DNA of 29,886 nt from Haplomitrium mnioides (GCA_049999725.1 JBNGIS010020412.1:1-29886), one strand, 5' to 3'. Positions 1 through 11,411 are shown, numbered from the stretch's first letter. The notes: generated by a model from the sequence alone, not told the origin. Program-made: numbers and translations.

Positions 1-87
1 GAGGAAAGTAGTCTGATGATGGTTTGCTTGTTTGACTATATCGAGTGGTAATTTCTCATAGATGCTATTTGGAGTCATGATAGATGG

Positions 88-1615
88 ATGATTGACAATA
101 TGCATGATTTATTGTTAATGGTTTTTATAAGGGTGCTTTATTGCATCCTCCATCAATCGCAAACCCAATATGTCATGAGAAAAACATTCTACAAGATAGT
201 GATATGGTGTCCAAGATATACCATAGGTGTTGCAAAGTACATATACAAGAGGATTGAGAGATATGTTAAACAAGATAATGGGCCAAGAAGAATGGTTTGG
301 TATGTTAGTTTTCTAATGCATTTCCTTGAGAGAAGTCAACAAGTAACAAAGAAGTGAAAGGTCATAGCCCAAGAGATGGACATAATGTTCATCTTAACAT
401 TGTACATCTTGGATCAACCAGAAGATGCTTTATGGAGAACACCTAATGTAGAGCCTCTTGATGAATGATTAACAAAGAGACCAATCGATATCTTCAAAGC
501 AGAGGAAGGAACTGACAAAGAATTTCAGAAAAGGAATGAAGAGATTCAATGTTGTCTTTAAGCAATTGTGAGCCTAGTAAGTATGCTACTTCTTTGAAAA
601 TTGAAGACCAAAAGATGGAGATTGTTGGAGAACAAGCAACCCTTAGGATGGCACTAGTTTGTATGGAGAGTGAGCAAGAAGCAAAATTGTGGCCAGTGTC
701 AGAAGTTGTACCTCTTACACCAACTGCCATAAGTGACATGATGGCTTCTATAACCCAAATGGCAGAGAGCCTTATGGTTCAAACTAAGAAAATTTTGTCT
801 CATGCAACTAAAGTAAGAGCAGAGTCAAGAAGGGTATTGACAATATAGGAGTAGGTGGCAATAGATATGGAGTCAGAAGCAGTAGAAGAGAAACATTATT
901 TGATTCATATGACAAAAGAAGATATTGGAGTGGAAGAATACGAAGAGGAGAAGACATATAAAAATGATCAAAGAAGTCAAGAGGTTGACACTGAGTTCTG
1001 GAACTAATCATTTTGGTCAACTTTGAGACATGTCCAATTATGCTTGAACCAATTAAGGGAAGAAATTTTGGGGCAATACAATGAAAATCAACTTCTTAAA
1101 GAGGAAGCAAAGATTCATCGGAAACAACTAGTTGAGGTATCAAGAAAAGAAGACGAGTAAGTTGCCTTACTCATAAGAGTGGAAATTTTCAGGGCATTTC
1201 AAAAACAATTAGAAGCAAGACTATAAAATAATAATGGGAGCTCACAATGTACAAGAAGAGTTGGCAAAGGAAAAGGAATTACATGTAAACACAAAGCAAT
1301 AACAATTGATCATAGAGAGAAAGCTAACAACTTCCAAATTTTTTTCGAAAAGAGCCAAAGGCATTCAAAAGAAGTTTGTAGCAGAATTGAAATTTGTTCA
1401 AGAATAAATGGCTTGAGTGTTGAATTTATTGTCAAATGTTGTGGATGAGCATAGAATTGAAGGGAGAAACCAAATCCTTTAAAGCAAGCTCTCCAAGCGG
1501 CAAAAGAGACTAACTAGCAGAGAAAAGAAGGATTTTTTGGATGAGTTAATAGAAGTTGTGTGTGAGAAGGTCACACCATAAAAGAATGTGGGCTCATGTG
1601 AAGAGGTGAAAAACT
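88..1615 (+). pseudogene. Unrecognised Lys/Glu-rich, coiled-coil-like gene remnant
   Basis: I do not recognise this gene. Coding-like sequence runs across several frames: an open stretch at 88-357 continues past one stop to about 540, a second at 549-846 (Met-, Glu- and Lys-rich), and then fragments to about 1615 rich in Glu, Lys, Arg and Gln, such as LKEEAKIHRKQLVEVSRKED near 1096-1158. The later part has the charged, heptad-like look of a coiled coil, but no domain signature is visible. The stretch starts before the window or near its edge, has at least one frameshift (between the 88 and 549 frames) and many stops. It lies just upstream of copy A of the transposase-like family on the same strand and could be an upstream gene of the same element or a separate dead gene. 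Codon-like composition makes coding ancestry likely; function is unknown. Confidence 0.35.
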
Positions 1616-3129
1616 AAATGTTAGATAAAATCTCCTTCTTTGAGATTCAAGAACAATAAAGACACATTGAAGTCAACTACGTGGTGTTCAATTTACAATT
1701 ATCAAAATGTTGTGGAGGTTTCCTTGTCAACAACAGATGAAGACAACAAAGTCCAAGATCCAAATATATTTTTTCAAAAGACTAAAAGCATGAAATCAGA
1801 TAATTGCTTCAATTTTGAGTGTGATTTGCTATCATCAATTGTAACACTCAATCGGCGAGTGAGTTCTACACAAGTTGGAATTCAAACCGAGAATGCAAGG
1901 TTCTTTAAAAATAGAAAGCATTAAGAGGAATCGTCAAATGACAATTTAGGCAATAACTCAAGCAAAGAGACTTAGTCACTTAATATTTCTTTGTATTATC
2001 ACCAAGTGCTCCAATTATTTTAGAAAAGACATTTCTATATGCTCAAGATTTTGGTGAAGATTTTGTTTCAGCTTGGTCAAGTTTTCCCACAACTTAAACT
2101 TGTTTACCAGCATCAAAAAGCATTTATGGAGAACAAAATTTATTCTTGATGATGCACAAGATCTTAAAGATAATGATTTATCTCCAATGACTAGATTCAT
2201 TGTTGGACCAAATTGACCGACCGCACATAAAAGTTCTTTATCTAGGCCAAAACTCAAACAGGTAAATCCTTTATGGGACAACTCATTGCCAAAATTCCAT
2301 CATGATAAGAGCTTTATAAAGAAAAATCTTTATTTGATATCAATTATGAAATTGAGAAGAATTTCATGTTGCTAAAATAGTTGTTTTTGTATGCAATATA
2401 GATTTCTTAAGAGTTGTAAGAGAAACACACTTTTGGAACATCATGAAGAATCAATATATTACATTTCAATGAGAAACACCAAGAAAATATTTGAAACTTG
2501 ACAATCAATTTACTTTGCTTTGTAGTACCGTTGTATGTAGAAGGGTCTTCAAGTTAAAATTATATGTAGTGAATAATAGAACCCAAAGGACTAAAAATAT
2601 TAAGAATGCATATTCTAGAGGTATTTTTGGAAATAGAGAATTCTGCCAAAGGAGTATTTGTGCGTGAATAAATGGACAATTTTTTTTCAATGACACTATA
2701 AGAGAATGCCAACTCACATAGTTTATAATTTTCCAAAAACGTTTTACCTAATGGGAAGCTTATGACTACTATATAGCTTATTTGAAAGAGAAAGATACTC
2801 ATTGTACTCTTAGCTTTTCTGGTTTTACAAAACATTGGAGAATGCATTTTCCAAATGTCGAAATTCCAAAACACAATACATTTGTTGTTTGAGAAACGTG
2901 TGAAGAAATTAAATCAATGTGGGAGAAACTCATTTTGGAATCCAAGAAAGGCAACAATTGCTTTTACTTTTGAGATCAAAGGTTGCTGTGATGCTTTTTT
3001 TGTTGTTGTATAAAAACCTTCATTCATTTAGCAAACTTTGAAGAGCTAATGTTTGAAGAACTTAGTGGGTGAGAGACGTGATTCTAGAACTAAATAGAAT
3101 TAAAAATAACATTGGAGATGTTGTCTTTG

Positions 3130-3480
3130 TGACCCTAGGCATGCTTAGATTATAATATTGTTTGTTTGAATTGTAAACATGCTTAGAGTTCAAAAGAACA
3201 TATGAATTGTTGTTTTTGTCTAAAACTCTATGTGTGCATTGGTTTTGTAATTGTTTCTTTGAATCCTATTCTCACATAGATTCAAAGCAAGCATAGGAAT
3301 TGTAGCTCTTATTTATAACCCTACAGGTAGAGACATTTTTTCTTTTTTGTTTTTTAAGTCTCAAACACTTGTAGAGTCAAAACGACCTTAGGCATTGTTA
3401 GTGTTTTTTTGTTGCTCTAAGCTCACATAAGTTTTGTTATTGTTTTTCTGATTCTGATCTACATTTAGAGTAAAAACAAG
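3130..3480 (+). repeat. Degenerate palindromic repeats in the intron-like gap of copy A
   Basis: Imperfect copies of the recurrent motif (variants of CTATGTGTGCAT, TAGGCATGCTTAG and AAGCATAGG) alternate with T-rich spacer carrying Leu/Ser-codon-like TTTGAATC and AGAGTC pieces. The segment falls exactly where coding homology breaks between the CETC region (about 2900-3000) and the second coding block (about 3550). The same break in copy D also has such repeats, so this is probably an ancestral intron or an old insertion. Confidence 0.5.
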
Positions 3481-3859
3481 CCTTTGAGTTGTTGTTTATC
3501 GTTTTGACACTTTGGGTTAAATTTTTTCTTAATGTTGGATTGAATATTTTGTGTTTAAAAAGCTATCTTGTAGAATTCTTGACATCAAGACATGCTTCAC
3601 AGAATTACTTATATATTTTGGGGGTTTTGTTTAATGAAGTCAAATATAATTGCCAATTTTTTTCTTCATCATAAACAACAAATGAAAGAAGAACAAAACT
3701 TGCAAACCATCAAAGAAAATGTTATGCCAATGGTCAAAAGTACTTGGGTATTGTGATTGATGGCATGGGTCAAAAGAAAACAATGATTCCATAGTGGCCT
3801 TTAACACCGAGCAACATTGACAAAGATTGTTTGGTGAGTAAGCACGTTGTTTGTAAAAG

Positions 3860-4255
3860 AACTCAAGGAGAACTCAAAGGCCAACTTCCAAATAAGTGAT
3901 ACTTCAAGACAACTCTAAAAGAGTTACACAACTCAAAGACAATAAGCAAACCAAAGCCAAGAATGCTAACCAAAGCCAAGCAACCAAAGAACCCAAGTGA
4001 TTCGAGAGGAACTCCAGAATGAGGAGTGGAGCTAAGAAGCCCTTCTATTTATACAAGAGAAGAAGGTGTCATCCCTCTTTCTTCACTTACAAGTCACTTC
4101 TCATTTCAGCCCTAAAGGTGACTCTCTACCAAAAGTGACTTCAAAAGCAAGTAATCCAATCTTACCAAAAAAGTGACTCACTACCACTTCCTTCACTCCT
4201 CTCTATTTTCTTATAAATAGCACAACCTTATGTTTGTATTATTATATTGTTGGTG
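3860..4255. mobile_element. About 400-bp insertion in copy A, possible solo LTR fragment
   Basis: Copy D reads through from the block near 14020 to the block near 13930 with about 20 bases between GTTGTT and CTCTTTCTTCA. Copy A has about 400 bases at that point, and the matching flanks lie at about 3830-3860 and 4262-4330. The inserted DNA is non-coding, rich in CTCAAAG/ACTTC words, and contains a TATTTATAC box at about 4047 and TATAAATAG near 4212, as LTR promoter regions often do. It begins near TGTTTGT and ends near GGTGCA, which would suit TG...CA LTR ends. I could not define a target duplication. Confidence 0.4.
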
Positions 4256-5694
4256 CATTGATTTTTAATATACTCTTTCTTCAAGGGGTTTTAAAACCTA
4301 TAGAAACTTGAGAAGTGACTCCAATTTGACTGTTATAGTGCTCAATAAAATACTATGTGAGTTTTGATGGCTGTTACCTTCTACCTTGTATCTTCAGCTC
4401 GACAATATGACATGAAAGAATAAGAATTCCATTTCATTTAAATATCTTAGTCTCTTAATCGCCATGAATTTTTTCCAAAAAATCAAAGTGGTATTTCTCA
4501 TGGTTGACCATACTCTTTAAATGTTTAAAAAAATCTCATAATGACTAGAATGTGTGAAGGTTTTTATGACCAAAAGTCTTAATTAGGCTCTACAATTGTC
4601 TTCTAATCCTAAACCACAAGTAACTCTTCTGACGGAGACTTGAAATTTCAAGTTGTTTATGCAACAATGTCTTTCATTGGTACAAAAGATAAATGATATT
4701 ACCTTGAATCAACAATTCAAGTTCAAGTTGATTGATTTGAAAGCAAAGATTTGGAGCAAGCAATTTTCAATATATGAATTTTGGTTACCTCTAAATAGTA
4801 TTTTTCAACTCAAGTTTCTACCTAAAGCAAGCAATGAAATTCTTAGTACAATGTTGATCTTTTAAAAGTCATATTCTGAAATCAAACAATCTCAAAACGA
4901 AGCAAGAGAAGTTAACAAAGAGAAAAAGATCTTTGAAATTAAGAAAAACTTAAGTGATCATTGCTACAAATTATATATATAGATTTGGATATTAAGTGGT
5001 GGAATGACTTTTTCTATGCCCAATAAGAGATTGTAGCATACATCATTGAAAGAAAAACACGAAGACTTGAAACATAATTCACATTTCCAAGCTCACAAAA
5101 CAAGTCTGCAAACACTTGTAATGACTCTCAAAATGTTGATGGCACCTCTCAATTTGATGTTCACCAACCATAGAAAGAAGCTCTAGTAGAACACATGTTT
5201 TTTACACATCGAGTAATATGTGATGGAGCATCTATGTTACGAGAAGGAACTATTTCACATCAAACAAGATACGGATACAAATTTGGCAACCTATATGATG
5301 TGAAAGCCAAAAATTTTATTTTTGTTGTTACATCACTTGACCCAAAGAGCAAATCATTTTGGATTGCCAAACTATTAAAATTTTTGTTATTTGATGAGGA
5401 AGAACCTCCAATCCCGAAACAAGTACGTGTTTTATGGTTTGCTTGTGAAGCTCACGATGCATTTTTTGGACAATACGTTTCAGAAAAAATAGCAACCACA
5501 ACAACACAATGCAATTCCAAACTACATATTTATGTACTTGATATAATATACATCACGTGACCATAGAAAGCAATCAATCCTGAAGTATTTGAAAGAGAAT
5601 CATTTAATATCATCAATATTAAGGGAAATCAAAAGAATCTTGATGAATCTTTTGAAGAACAGCCACTACTTTGAACCATGAACAAGCTACTCAA

Positions 5695-5794
5695 NNNNNN
5701 NNNNNNNNNNNNNNNNNNNNNNNNNNNNNNNNNNNNNNNNNNNNNNNNNNNNNNNNNNNNNNNNNNNNNNNNNNNNNNNNNNNNNNNNNNNNNN
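5695..5794. other. Assembly gap (100 N)
   Basis: Exactly 100 unresolved bases, the usual placeholder for a gap of unknown size. It follows the end of copy A by 20 bases, so the true 3' flank of that copy is missing. Sequence after the gap starts inside one of the palindromic repeats (CTATGTGCACATA). Confidence 0.98.
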
Positions 5795-6247
5795 AACTCT
5801 ATGTGCACATACACATTGTGCTCATGAAAACTTACTTTTTGGAAAAAATATAAAAACATGAAGAAAATACCCAAGCGGACTAGAAGCCAAGGGAATGAGT
5901 TTGGAGTTGTAGACACAAAAACCAAAAAAACAAAACATTGCATAGATTTTGGAGCTCTATTTTCAAGTTCAAGCAAAAAAAGATTTCTTTTGTAGTTGAA
6001 AATCCATGTGCGAAAAAGTTAAAGTGGGCGTATTTTAGAAGGTTTCACTAATTGAAAATCTTTTGTCATTCAGATAGTCACATGCACAAAGAAGTCATAG
6101 TTAAGAATCAAAAAAGAAGTGGCTTAAAAGATTTACTTCACAGTGCAAACAAGCAACATCTCCAAGATTTTAACCAGAGTCTATCAAGCAAAAGGTTTTG
6201 AGTTCTACAAAAGAGCCTTTGAGTAGTGTAGAATCTAAGTTGTACTA
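5795..6247 (+). other. Unassigned region, weakly coding-like and Lys-rich
   Basis: No recognised gene. From about 5850 one plus frame reads Lys-, Thr- and Ser-rich residues for about 45 codons before a stop near 5995, which could be the tail of a decayed gene. It is cut on the left by the N gap and on the right by the gypsy LTR at 6248. Otherwise A-rich DNA with no clear motif. Confidence 0.3.
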
Positions 6248-6853
6248 TGAAGCTAGAGGCCTTGCCAGTTCTCTTAATGTGACTTTGATGTTGAGTGCAT
6301 ATTGAATGTGAGAGGTGGGTTGAAGTTTGGCTACAATCATCAATACATAGTAAAATCTACAAAGTATAAATACTCAATACAAAAATATCTTAGAAATACT
6401 CAACTCTTTACTCCAAATTCTCTCACAAAAAACACTCCTACTCTCACTCTTTTAACTCTCAACAAACTCCTCACTCTATGAAAAACCACTCTTCAAGTGC
6501 TTGCCCTCCAATGAGTCTTCAAAGTAGCTCTTCTAAGAGTTCCTCCAAGCGCTTCTCCAAAGGTCTCTCACAACTCTTAAGTGTCTCAAGTCTAAAATGA
6601 AAACCAAGTCCTAACTCAAGCCCCTCTCCTCTCTTCTCCTCTTCCTTAAATACTAGTCTAGATAATTACTAGGAGTAAAACAAAATATTCTATCACCCTA
6701 GGTAAAGAATCCATGGTGATTATCTCCCTAATTATTAAATCCTAAAAGTGCTTCTCAAGTATCTCCACTTTTTGTTTTCTTCTTCAAGAAGAAGCTTCTC
6801 ATTTGGAGCTTCTCTTGTCAAAGAATATCATCAATTGATCCCATACTTTGACA
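6248..6853 (-). repeat. 3' LTR of the gypsy element
   Basis: 606 bases matching 11412-12004 over almost the whole length, including the shared stretch from CACTCTATGAAAAACCAC through CTTCTCATTTGGAGC. The plus strand begins TGAAGCTAGAGGC and ends TTTGACA, giving TG...CA ends. It has about 13 net extra bases relative to the other LTR, including an extra TTCCTCCAAG-like unit near 6540. It is the 3' LTR because integrase coding sequence lies next to it. Confidence 0.85.
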
Positions 6854-7056
6854 TTTTACCTACCTATAAGGTTTCACTCCACCCTGAGAGTGAGTTCTTC
6901 CTTATGAGCGTAAAATGGTTTCATCTTATCATAGTTCACATGATCATAATACCTTCTTATTAACTTAGACAAGTTATAAGTGTTATTAGAATACACTTTC
7001 TGCACCATAAAAGGTCCAAAGTACCTTGGTAAGAACTTCTTTTTCTTTTTCTTACA

Positions 7057-8060
7057 TCAAATAGAGTCGAATATCATTACCCAATCTCTTTGTTGAAACA
7101 CCATAGGTCTTCTCTTCCCAAATCTCTTGTCATGACTCCTCTTTTGTTGGTCTTGGGCCTTGTGAATATTGACCTTAGCCATCATACGTGCTTCTTCTAG
7201 CTCCATCAATTGTGAGCTACGAGTTTGTATAGCCCTTTCCAAATTTCCTTCTTCATGCCTTTCCACACTTGTAGTTCTTAACGTAAGAAGATCAAACTCA
7301 ATTGGCAAGATTGATTCCAAACCATAAGTGAGGAAAAAAGGTGTATACCCAGTTGAAGCCTTCCTTGTTGTGCAATACTCCCAAAGAATTGCATGGAGCC
7401 TCTTTTCCCATGTATGCTGAGCTTCTTCTAAACTCACATCTTTCGCCAACTTGTGACAAAGTGTAAAATTGGTCCGCTTTGCCAATCCATTTTGCATTTG
7501 GCTTGTATGATTTAGTCATTTGTTGCTTGATGGAGAAATGCTCCAACATTGTTCGAGTGGCACCACTAACAAATGGTGAGCCTCTATCAATCACAATCTC
7601 CAATGGGTAGCCAAACCTTGTGATGATTTACTCGTAAAGAAATCTCCCCACTTCCTCTTGTGTAATTTTCTTAAGAGGACGAGGCTCTACTCATTTACTT
7701 AAGTAATTTGTTGCCACCACCAAATACAAATTCCCTCAGGGAGTTGGAGTCAAAGGACCAGCAATATCAACTCCCCATTTTTCAAAAAGACCCAAAGGCG
7801 CAATCGGTTGCAAGGGAAAAGGATAAGTAGACTTCTTTACAAATGTTTGAAACACATCTCATGTCTTGCAAAATTCCAAACAATCTTTGAACATACCTTG
7901 CCAATGGTACCCTCCATCCAAAATTTTATATGCTGTCACTTTCCCTGCAAAGTGCCCACCACACACTCTATCATAAAACTCATTCATCAATTGTTGGCTT
8001 TCTTTCTTGCTTACCGCTCTTCAAAGAAAGCCGTCGCAGCCTTGATGAAACAAAGTATTT
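7057..8060 (-). pseudogene. Gypsy integrase region
   Basis: Integrase inserts the cDNA copy into the genome. On the minus strand the N-terminal zinc-binding part lies near 8000-7870 (CGGHFAGKVTAY and a Cys-containing LEFCKT segment). The catalytic core follows with WGVDIAGP (first Asp, about 7780) and VIDRGSPFVSG (second Asp, about 7590). The C-terminal part is open at 7057-7497 and includes a segment typical of gypsy integrases (HAILWEYCTTRKASTGYTPF) and a basic tail. Several stops and a frameshift between the 7298-7603 and 7057-7497 frames break the protein. The third catalytic acidic residue sits in the damaged stretch near 7500. Confidence 0.85.
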
Positions 8061-8613
8061 TCAACCTGAGAAAGGTTGACACTTATGAGCAAAGGCAACC
8101 TTGTTGCGTTGCTTCATTCCCTCCGAATATCTTCCTTCCAACAAATAGTCGTAGATATCACCGTACTCTTCATGTAGAATACTCATGTTGAAGATGTTCT
8201 CATCCAAAAACTTCTTTTCAACCTCTTTATGACCAATCTCATCATATGCTCGTGATAACATATCAACATTCAAATGCTTCCTTCCAAGTTGATCTTCAAT
8301 ACCATAATTGAATTCAGCCAACAAAAGTTCCCACCTAGCAATTCTTCCCTCAACATTAGGCTTATTGAAAATATATTTCAAAGACTTGTGATCAGTCACA
8401 ATTGTAAATTTCCCACCCAACAAATAATAATGAAACTTTTTTATGCCAAAAATCACACCCAAACCTTCTCTTTTGGTTACCGAATAGTTTTTCTCGGCCA
8501 CTACCATTTGTCGACTTGTAAATGCTATTGGATGATCATGTCCTTCCTTGTTCTTTTGACTTAAATTGCATCCAAGAGCCACATTCAAAGCATCTGCAAA
8601 TAAGAGAAAAAGC
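8061..8613 (-). pseudogene. Gypsy RNase H region
   Basis: A long open minus-strand block (8061-8588) encodes the RNase H part of a gypsy polyprotein, which removes the RNA strand after reverse transcription. Diagnostic pieces are HPIAFTSRQM, the KREGLGVIFGIKKFHYYLLG stretch, TDHKSLKYIF (the conserved TDH-SL motif) and the closing NVDMLSRA. It lies directly between reverse transcriptase and integrase, as expected. This is the least damaged part of the element. Confidence 0.9.
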
Positions 8614-9460
8614 TTACTTCAATTTGGTTTTACTAATACTGGCACTTGTCACCGCTTTCTTCAAACATTCAAATGACGGCTTGGCACTTTCATCATTAAA
8701 TATTAATGAGTACTCTATTGCTTTCTTCAAGTAGTGGTTCAACGCCATTGCTTTTGCCAAAAAATTTACAATAAAACTACAATAGTAGCCTACCATTCTC
8801 AAGAAAGATCGCAACTTTGTCACATTGATTGGAAAAGGAAGGGCTTGAATCTTGAGTACCTTTTTCTAGGTCCACATCCACCTCATCTTTTGAAATAATG
8901 TGCCCTAGCAACACTCCTTGTTGACAGCTAAATATGCATTTCTCATGATTTAAAGATGCTTTCGCTGAATCCAAACGTTGAGGAATTTTCACCAAGTGGT
9001 TGAAATGATCCTTCTTACTCTCATACACACAAAAATCATCGATGAAGTCCCTCACAAACTTCCCCAAGAAAGGCTCAAAGATTTTGTTCATAAATCTTTA
9101 AAAAGTTGCTAGTGTATTGCATAATCCAAAAGGCATGACTTGAAAAGAAAAAGTACCCCAAGGACTAGTGAATGTCATCAATCGTTGATGTTCTAATGCA
9201 ATTGGAATTTGATTGTGCCCACTATATCCATCTCCAAAGGAATACCACTCATGTCCAGCTACTTCTTCAAGAATCTCATCAATAAACAGAAGTGGATAAT
9301 AATATTTCTTGGTAACCGAATTCAACTTCTTGTAATCCACACACACTCAAGCTTACCATTTTTCTTTTTGACCACAACGATGGGAGAAACCCATTCTAAA
9401 TTGTCAGATTCATAGATGAAACTCACCTCCTTCACTTTATTGATCTTCACTTTGACAAAC
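8614..9460 (-). pseudogene. Gypsy reverse transcriptase region
   Basis: Reverse transcriptase copies the element RNA into DNA. In coding order the sequence shows WVSPIVVVKKKNGK (about 9395-9350), MCVDYKKLN at 9346, SPWGTFSFQVMPFGLCN (about 9170-9115) and the catalytic FIDDF box at 9046-9032. The closing FLRMVGYYCSFI thumb/connection segment is near 8800. The conserved aspartates of the FIDDF box are kept. A stop/frameshift near 9095 and others between 8850 and 8780 split the frame. Confidence 0.9.
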
Positions 9461-10020
9461 TCCCAAATTGAAAATTCATCCGACATTGCTTTTGTTGAAC
9501 TGCTTTGGCTAAACTTTCAAAGTCAATTAAATATTCTTCAAGTGTCATCCTTTTTAAATCTTCATATCCAAAAGCAAAAAACATGGATGTACTTACAAAA
9601 AAGTTCTTCAAACTTCTCTTTTTCTTCACTCGTAACTTCCTCTCCATAGCGTAGTGTTGTGATACGTTGTTCCACTTCTTTCGTCGCCAATGTATGCTTT
9701 TGTACTCAAGCTTCTTATTTGATTGCCCTTGGTATTATCTCAATAGCACATATTCATGGTGAATCTTGTTCTTCCTCCGATGAGTCTTCCATATCGGTAT
9801 CCACCTCAAAAATATCACTCTTGTATTCATCATCATTGGACATGTACTCGGTGGTCTTTTTTTCTGAGTCACTCGTTTCTTCACCATCGCCATCCATAGG
9901 TACTCTCACTCGATGAGTCATTGGCCTAATGATGATGTGATTCTTGTGGCAACTATCCATGGTCCTTACTCCTCGCAACCACAGCCTTCTTAACAACATA
10001 TCATAACTCGACTCTTTCAA
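9447..10020 (-). pseudogene. Acidic linker between gypsy protease and RT
   Basis: The minus strand between the protease and the RT holds two open blocks. 9754-10020 is strongly acidic (DGDGEETSDSEKKTTEY and a later DMEDSSEEEQDSP); 9447-9647 is basic at its start. No domain is recognisable. Position and orientation make it part of the gypsy polyprotein, interrupted by the GA microsatellite. Confidence 0.55.
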
Positions 10021-10022
<2 letters not shown>

Positions 10023-10068
<46 letters not shown>

Positions 10069-10168
10069 NNNNNNNNNNNNNNNNNNNNNNNNNNNNNNNN
10101 NNNNNNNNNNNNNNNNNNNNNNNNNNNNNNNNNNNNNNNNNNNNNNNNNNNNNNNNNNNNNNNNNNNN

Positions 10169-10207
<39 letters not shown>
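10023..10207. repeat. GA/CT microsatellite containing an assembly gap
   Basis: An uninterrupted AG run occupies 10023-10068 and again 10169-10207, with exactly 100 N between (10069-10168). It lies inside the gypsy polyprotein frame. The gap probably marks a microsatellite too long or too repetitive to assemble, so the true length of the element is unknown here. Confidence 0.95.
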
Positions 10208-10210
<3 letters not shown>

Positions 10211-10239
10211 TCCCATTATCGTGATTAGCACTTTTTCAA

Positions 10240-11193
10240 TTATTCAAGTGGGCGTACTCTTGATTTGTTGGCCATACCCACCATAAACCCCAAAGGCCTT
10301 GTGAGTTTCAAACCCAATTTCTTCATCAAATCTTCTAACATGGCATTGACCACCAAACCTCTATCCAACAATACTTTGGGAACCACATACCCCTTACATA
10401 TTACATCAATTTTTGGGGCTCTTGCATATACCTTCGTATCCATGGCACTTACATAGCAATTTTTGGTGGAGACTTTCTTCTTCTTTAGAAGTTGTTTGGT
10501 GCTCAAACTTCCACGTAATTCCCTTCACAACATTGGATTCATCGCCACCAGCTGTCCCACTGTGATATTGGCTTGTAATTTTCCAACATCTTCTACCACA
10601 TTGTACTTTTTTTTATGCTTAGAAACTGAAAAGTCTTCCATCACCAAGTCAAGAGAGGCACCATGATGTGGACATGACCAAAAAGCTAAGTAACCTAAGA
10701 AAGCAATTGAGGATGGTTCTGATCCTATAATCTCCTTGACTACTTGAGCTCCTTTCCTTTCATGGGCCAATATGTCCACTCCTCGATCAGCTGAACTCCC
10801 TCCCACCTCAATGTGGGAAACCTTTTCAATGTTGATTAAGACAACGGCCCTCTCTTGAGCTTGATTACCACCTCCACGTCCATTAACTCTATTGGCACCA
10901 TTCCCTCAACTTGGGCAATTTCAAATGAAGTGCGCTTCTCCACATCCAAAATATGTGAGGTTCTCTATGTTTCCTTGTCACATTGGCCCTCCTCCATTAG
11001 GTCTAGGCTGATTTTTAGGCCTTCTTTCCAAACCTTGCGCAAGATTCAAACTCAACTTCTCTAGACGTTCAATCAATGTTAACACCTTATTCATGGATGA
11101 ATTTGGAGCTTGTGGGGGAGGAGCCACTACCATCGCTATGGGTTGTGCAATTTTGGGTAGCATAACAACCTTCTCTTCTTGCTCATCTTCCAA
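10240..11193 (-). pseudogene. Gypsy Gag C-terminus and protease region
   Basis: Minus-strand blocks 10978-11193 and 10525-10806 are the C-terminal part of Gag and a linker. Near 10965-10915 a degenerate zinc-knuckle reads YFGCGEAHFI followed by a stop and NCP; the first Cys has become Tyr and one residue is missing between Cys and His. The block 10240-10506 is retropepsin-like: PKVLLDRGLVVNAM corresponds to the usual aspartyl-protease DGG/DSG motif, here changed to DRG. Damage to both the zinc knuckle and the protease motif fits a dead element. The N-terminal part of Gag (11200-11411) is not recognisable. Confidence 0.65.
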
Positions 11194-11411
11194 GCTCTCT
11201 TATCAAAAACATGTAATAGCTCACGAGATTGATGAATCTCTTCAACTCAATGTTATTGCATGACGGCAGTGAGCTATTGATCCTCCTTACAATCTCCAAA
11301 ATTCTTGGCCACTTTCACGTCACGTCCTCACTTGACATTCAACTCGATGAAGCCCAATCACCACCTTCTTTCCATCTCATTAATGAGATCTCACCAACAA
11401 AACCAAAAATG

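Larger units (their letters stand above)
1640..5674 (+). pseudogene. Copy A of DUF7869-like, transposase-like gene (decayed)
   Basis: This is the only copy in the window that spans the family from N-terminal region to C-terminus. In order it shows an acidic/Ser-rich N-terminal part (1700-1920), a Pro/Lys/Asn part ending in a Cys-rich stretch (about 2200-2400), a segment reading FTKHWRMHFPNVEIPK near 2820-2870, then CETC (about 2896), a non-coding gap with repeats, and the core. The core has VIDGMGQKKT (3753-3782), LQLDN (4392-4406) and a damaged copy of the VGHTH-like motif (near 4500). A C-terminal domain at 5195-5560 contains a PFWIAK-like and VRVLWF-like pattern, and the frame ends with TGA at 5672. 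These motifs match what I remember of DUF7869 proteins, a widespread group suspected to be RNase H-fold transposases. Many stops and frameshifts and an internal insert make it a pseudogene. The family name rests on memory of motifs, not on a search. Confidence 0.6.

Noticed and set aside
5629-5976. Open frames spanning the first N gap, both strands
   Set aside because: They exist only because N bases are read as open codons; the real sequence there is unknown.
7808-8191. 127-residue plus-strand open frame
   Set aside because: It is antisense to the gypsy RNase H/integrase junction, which has clear homology on the minus strand.
10001-10231. Leu-Ser repeat protein frame
   Set aside because: It is a translation of the GA/CT microsatellite and 100 N, not a gene.
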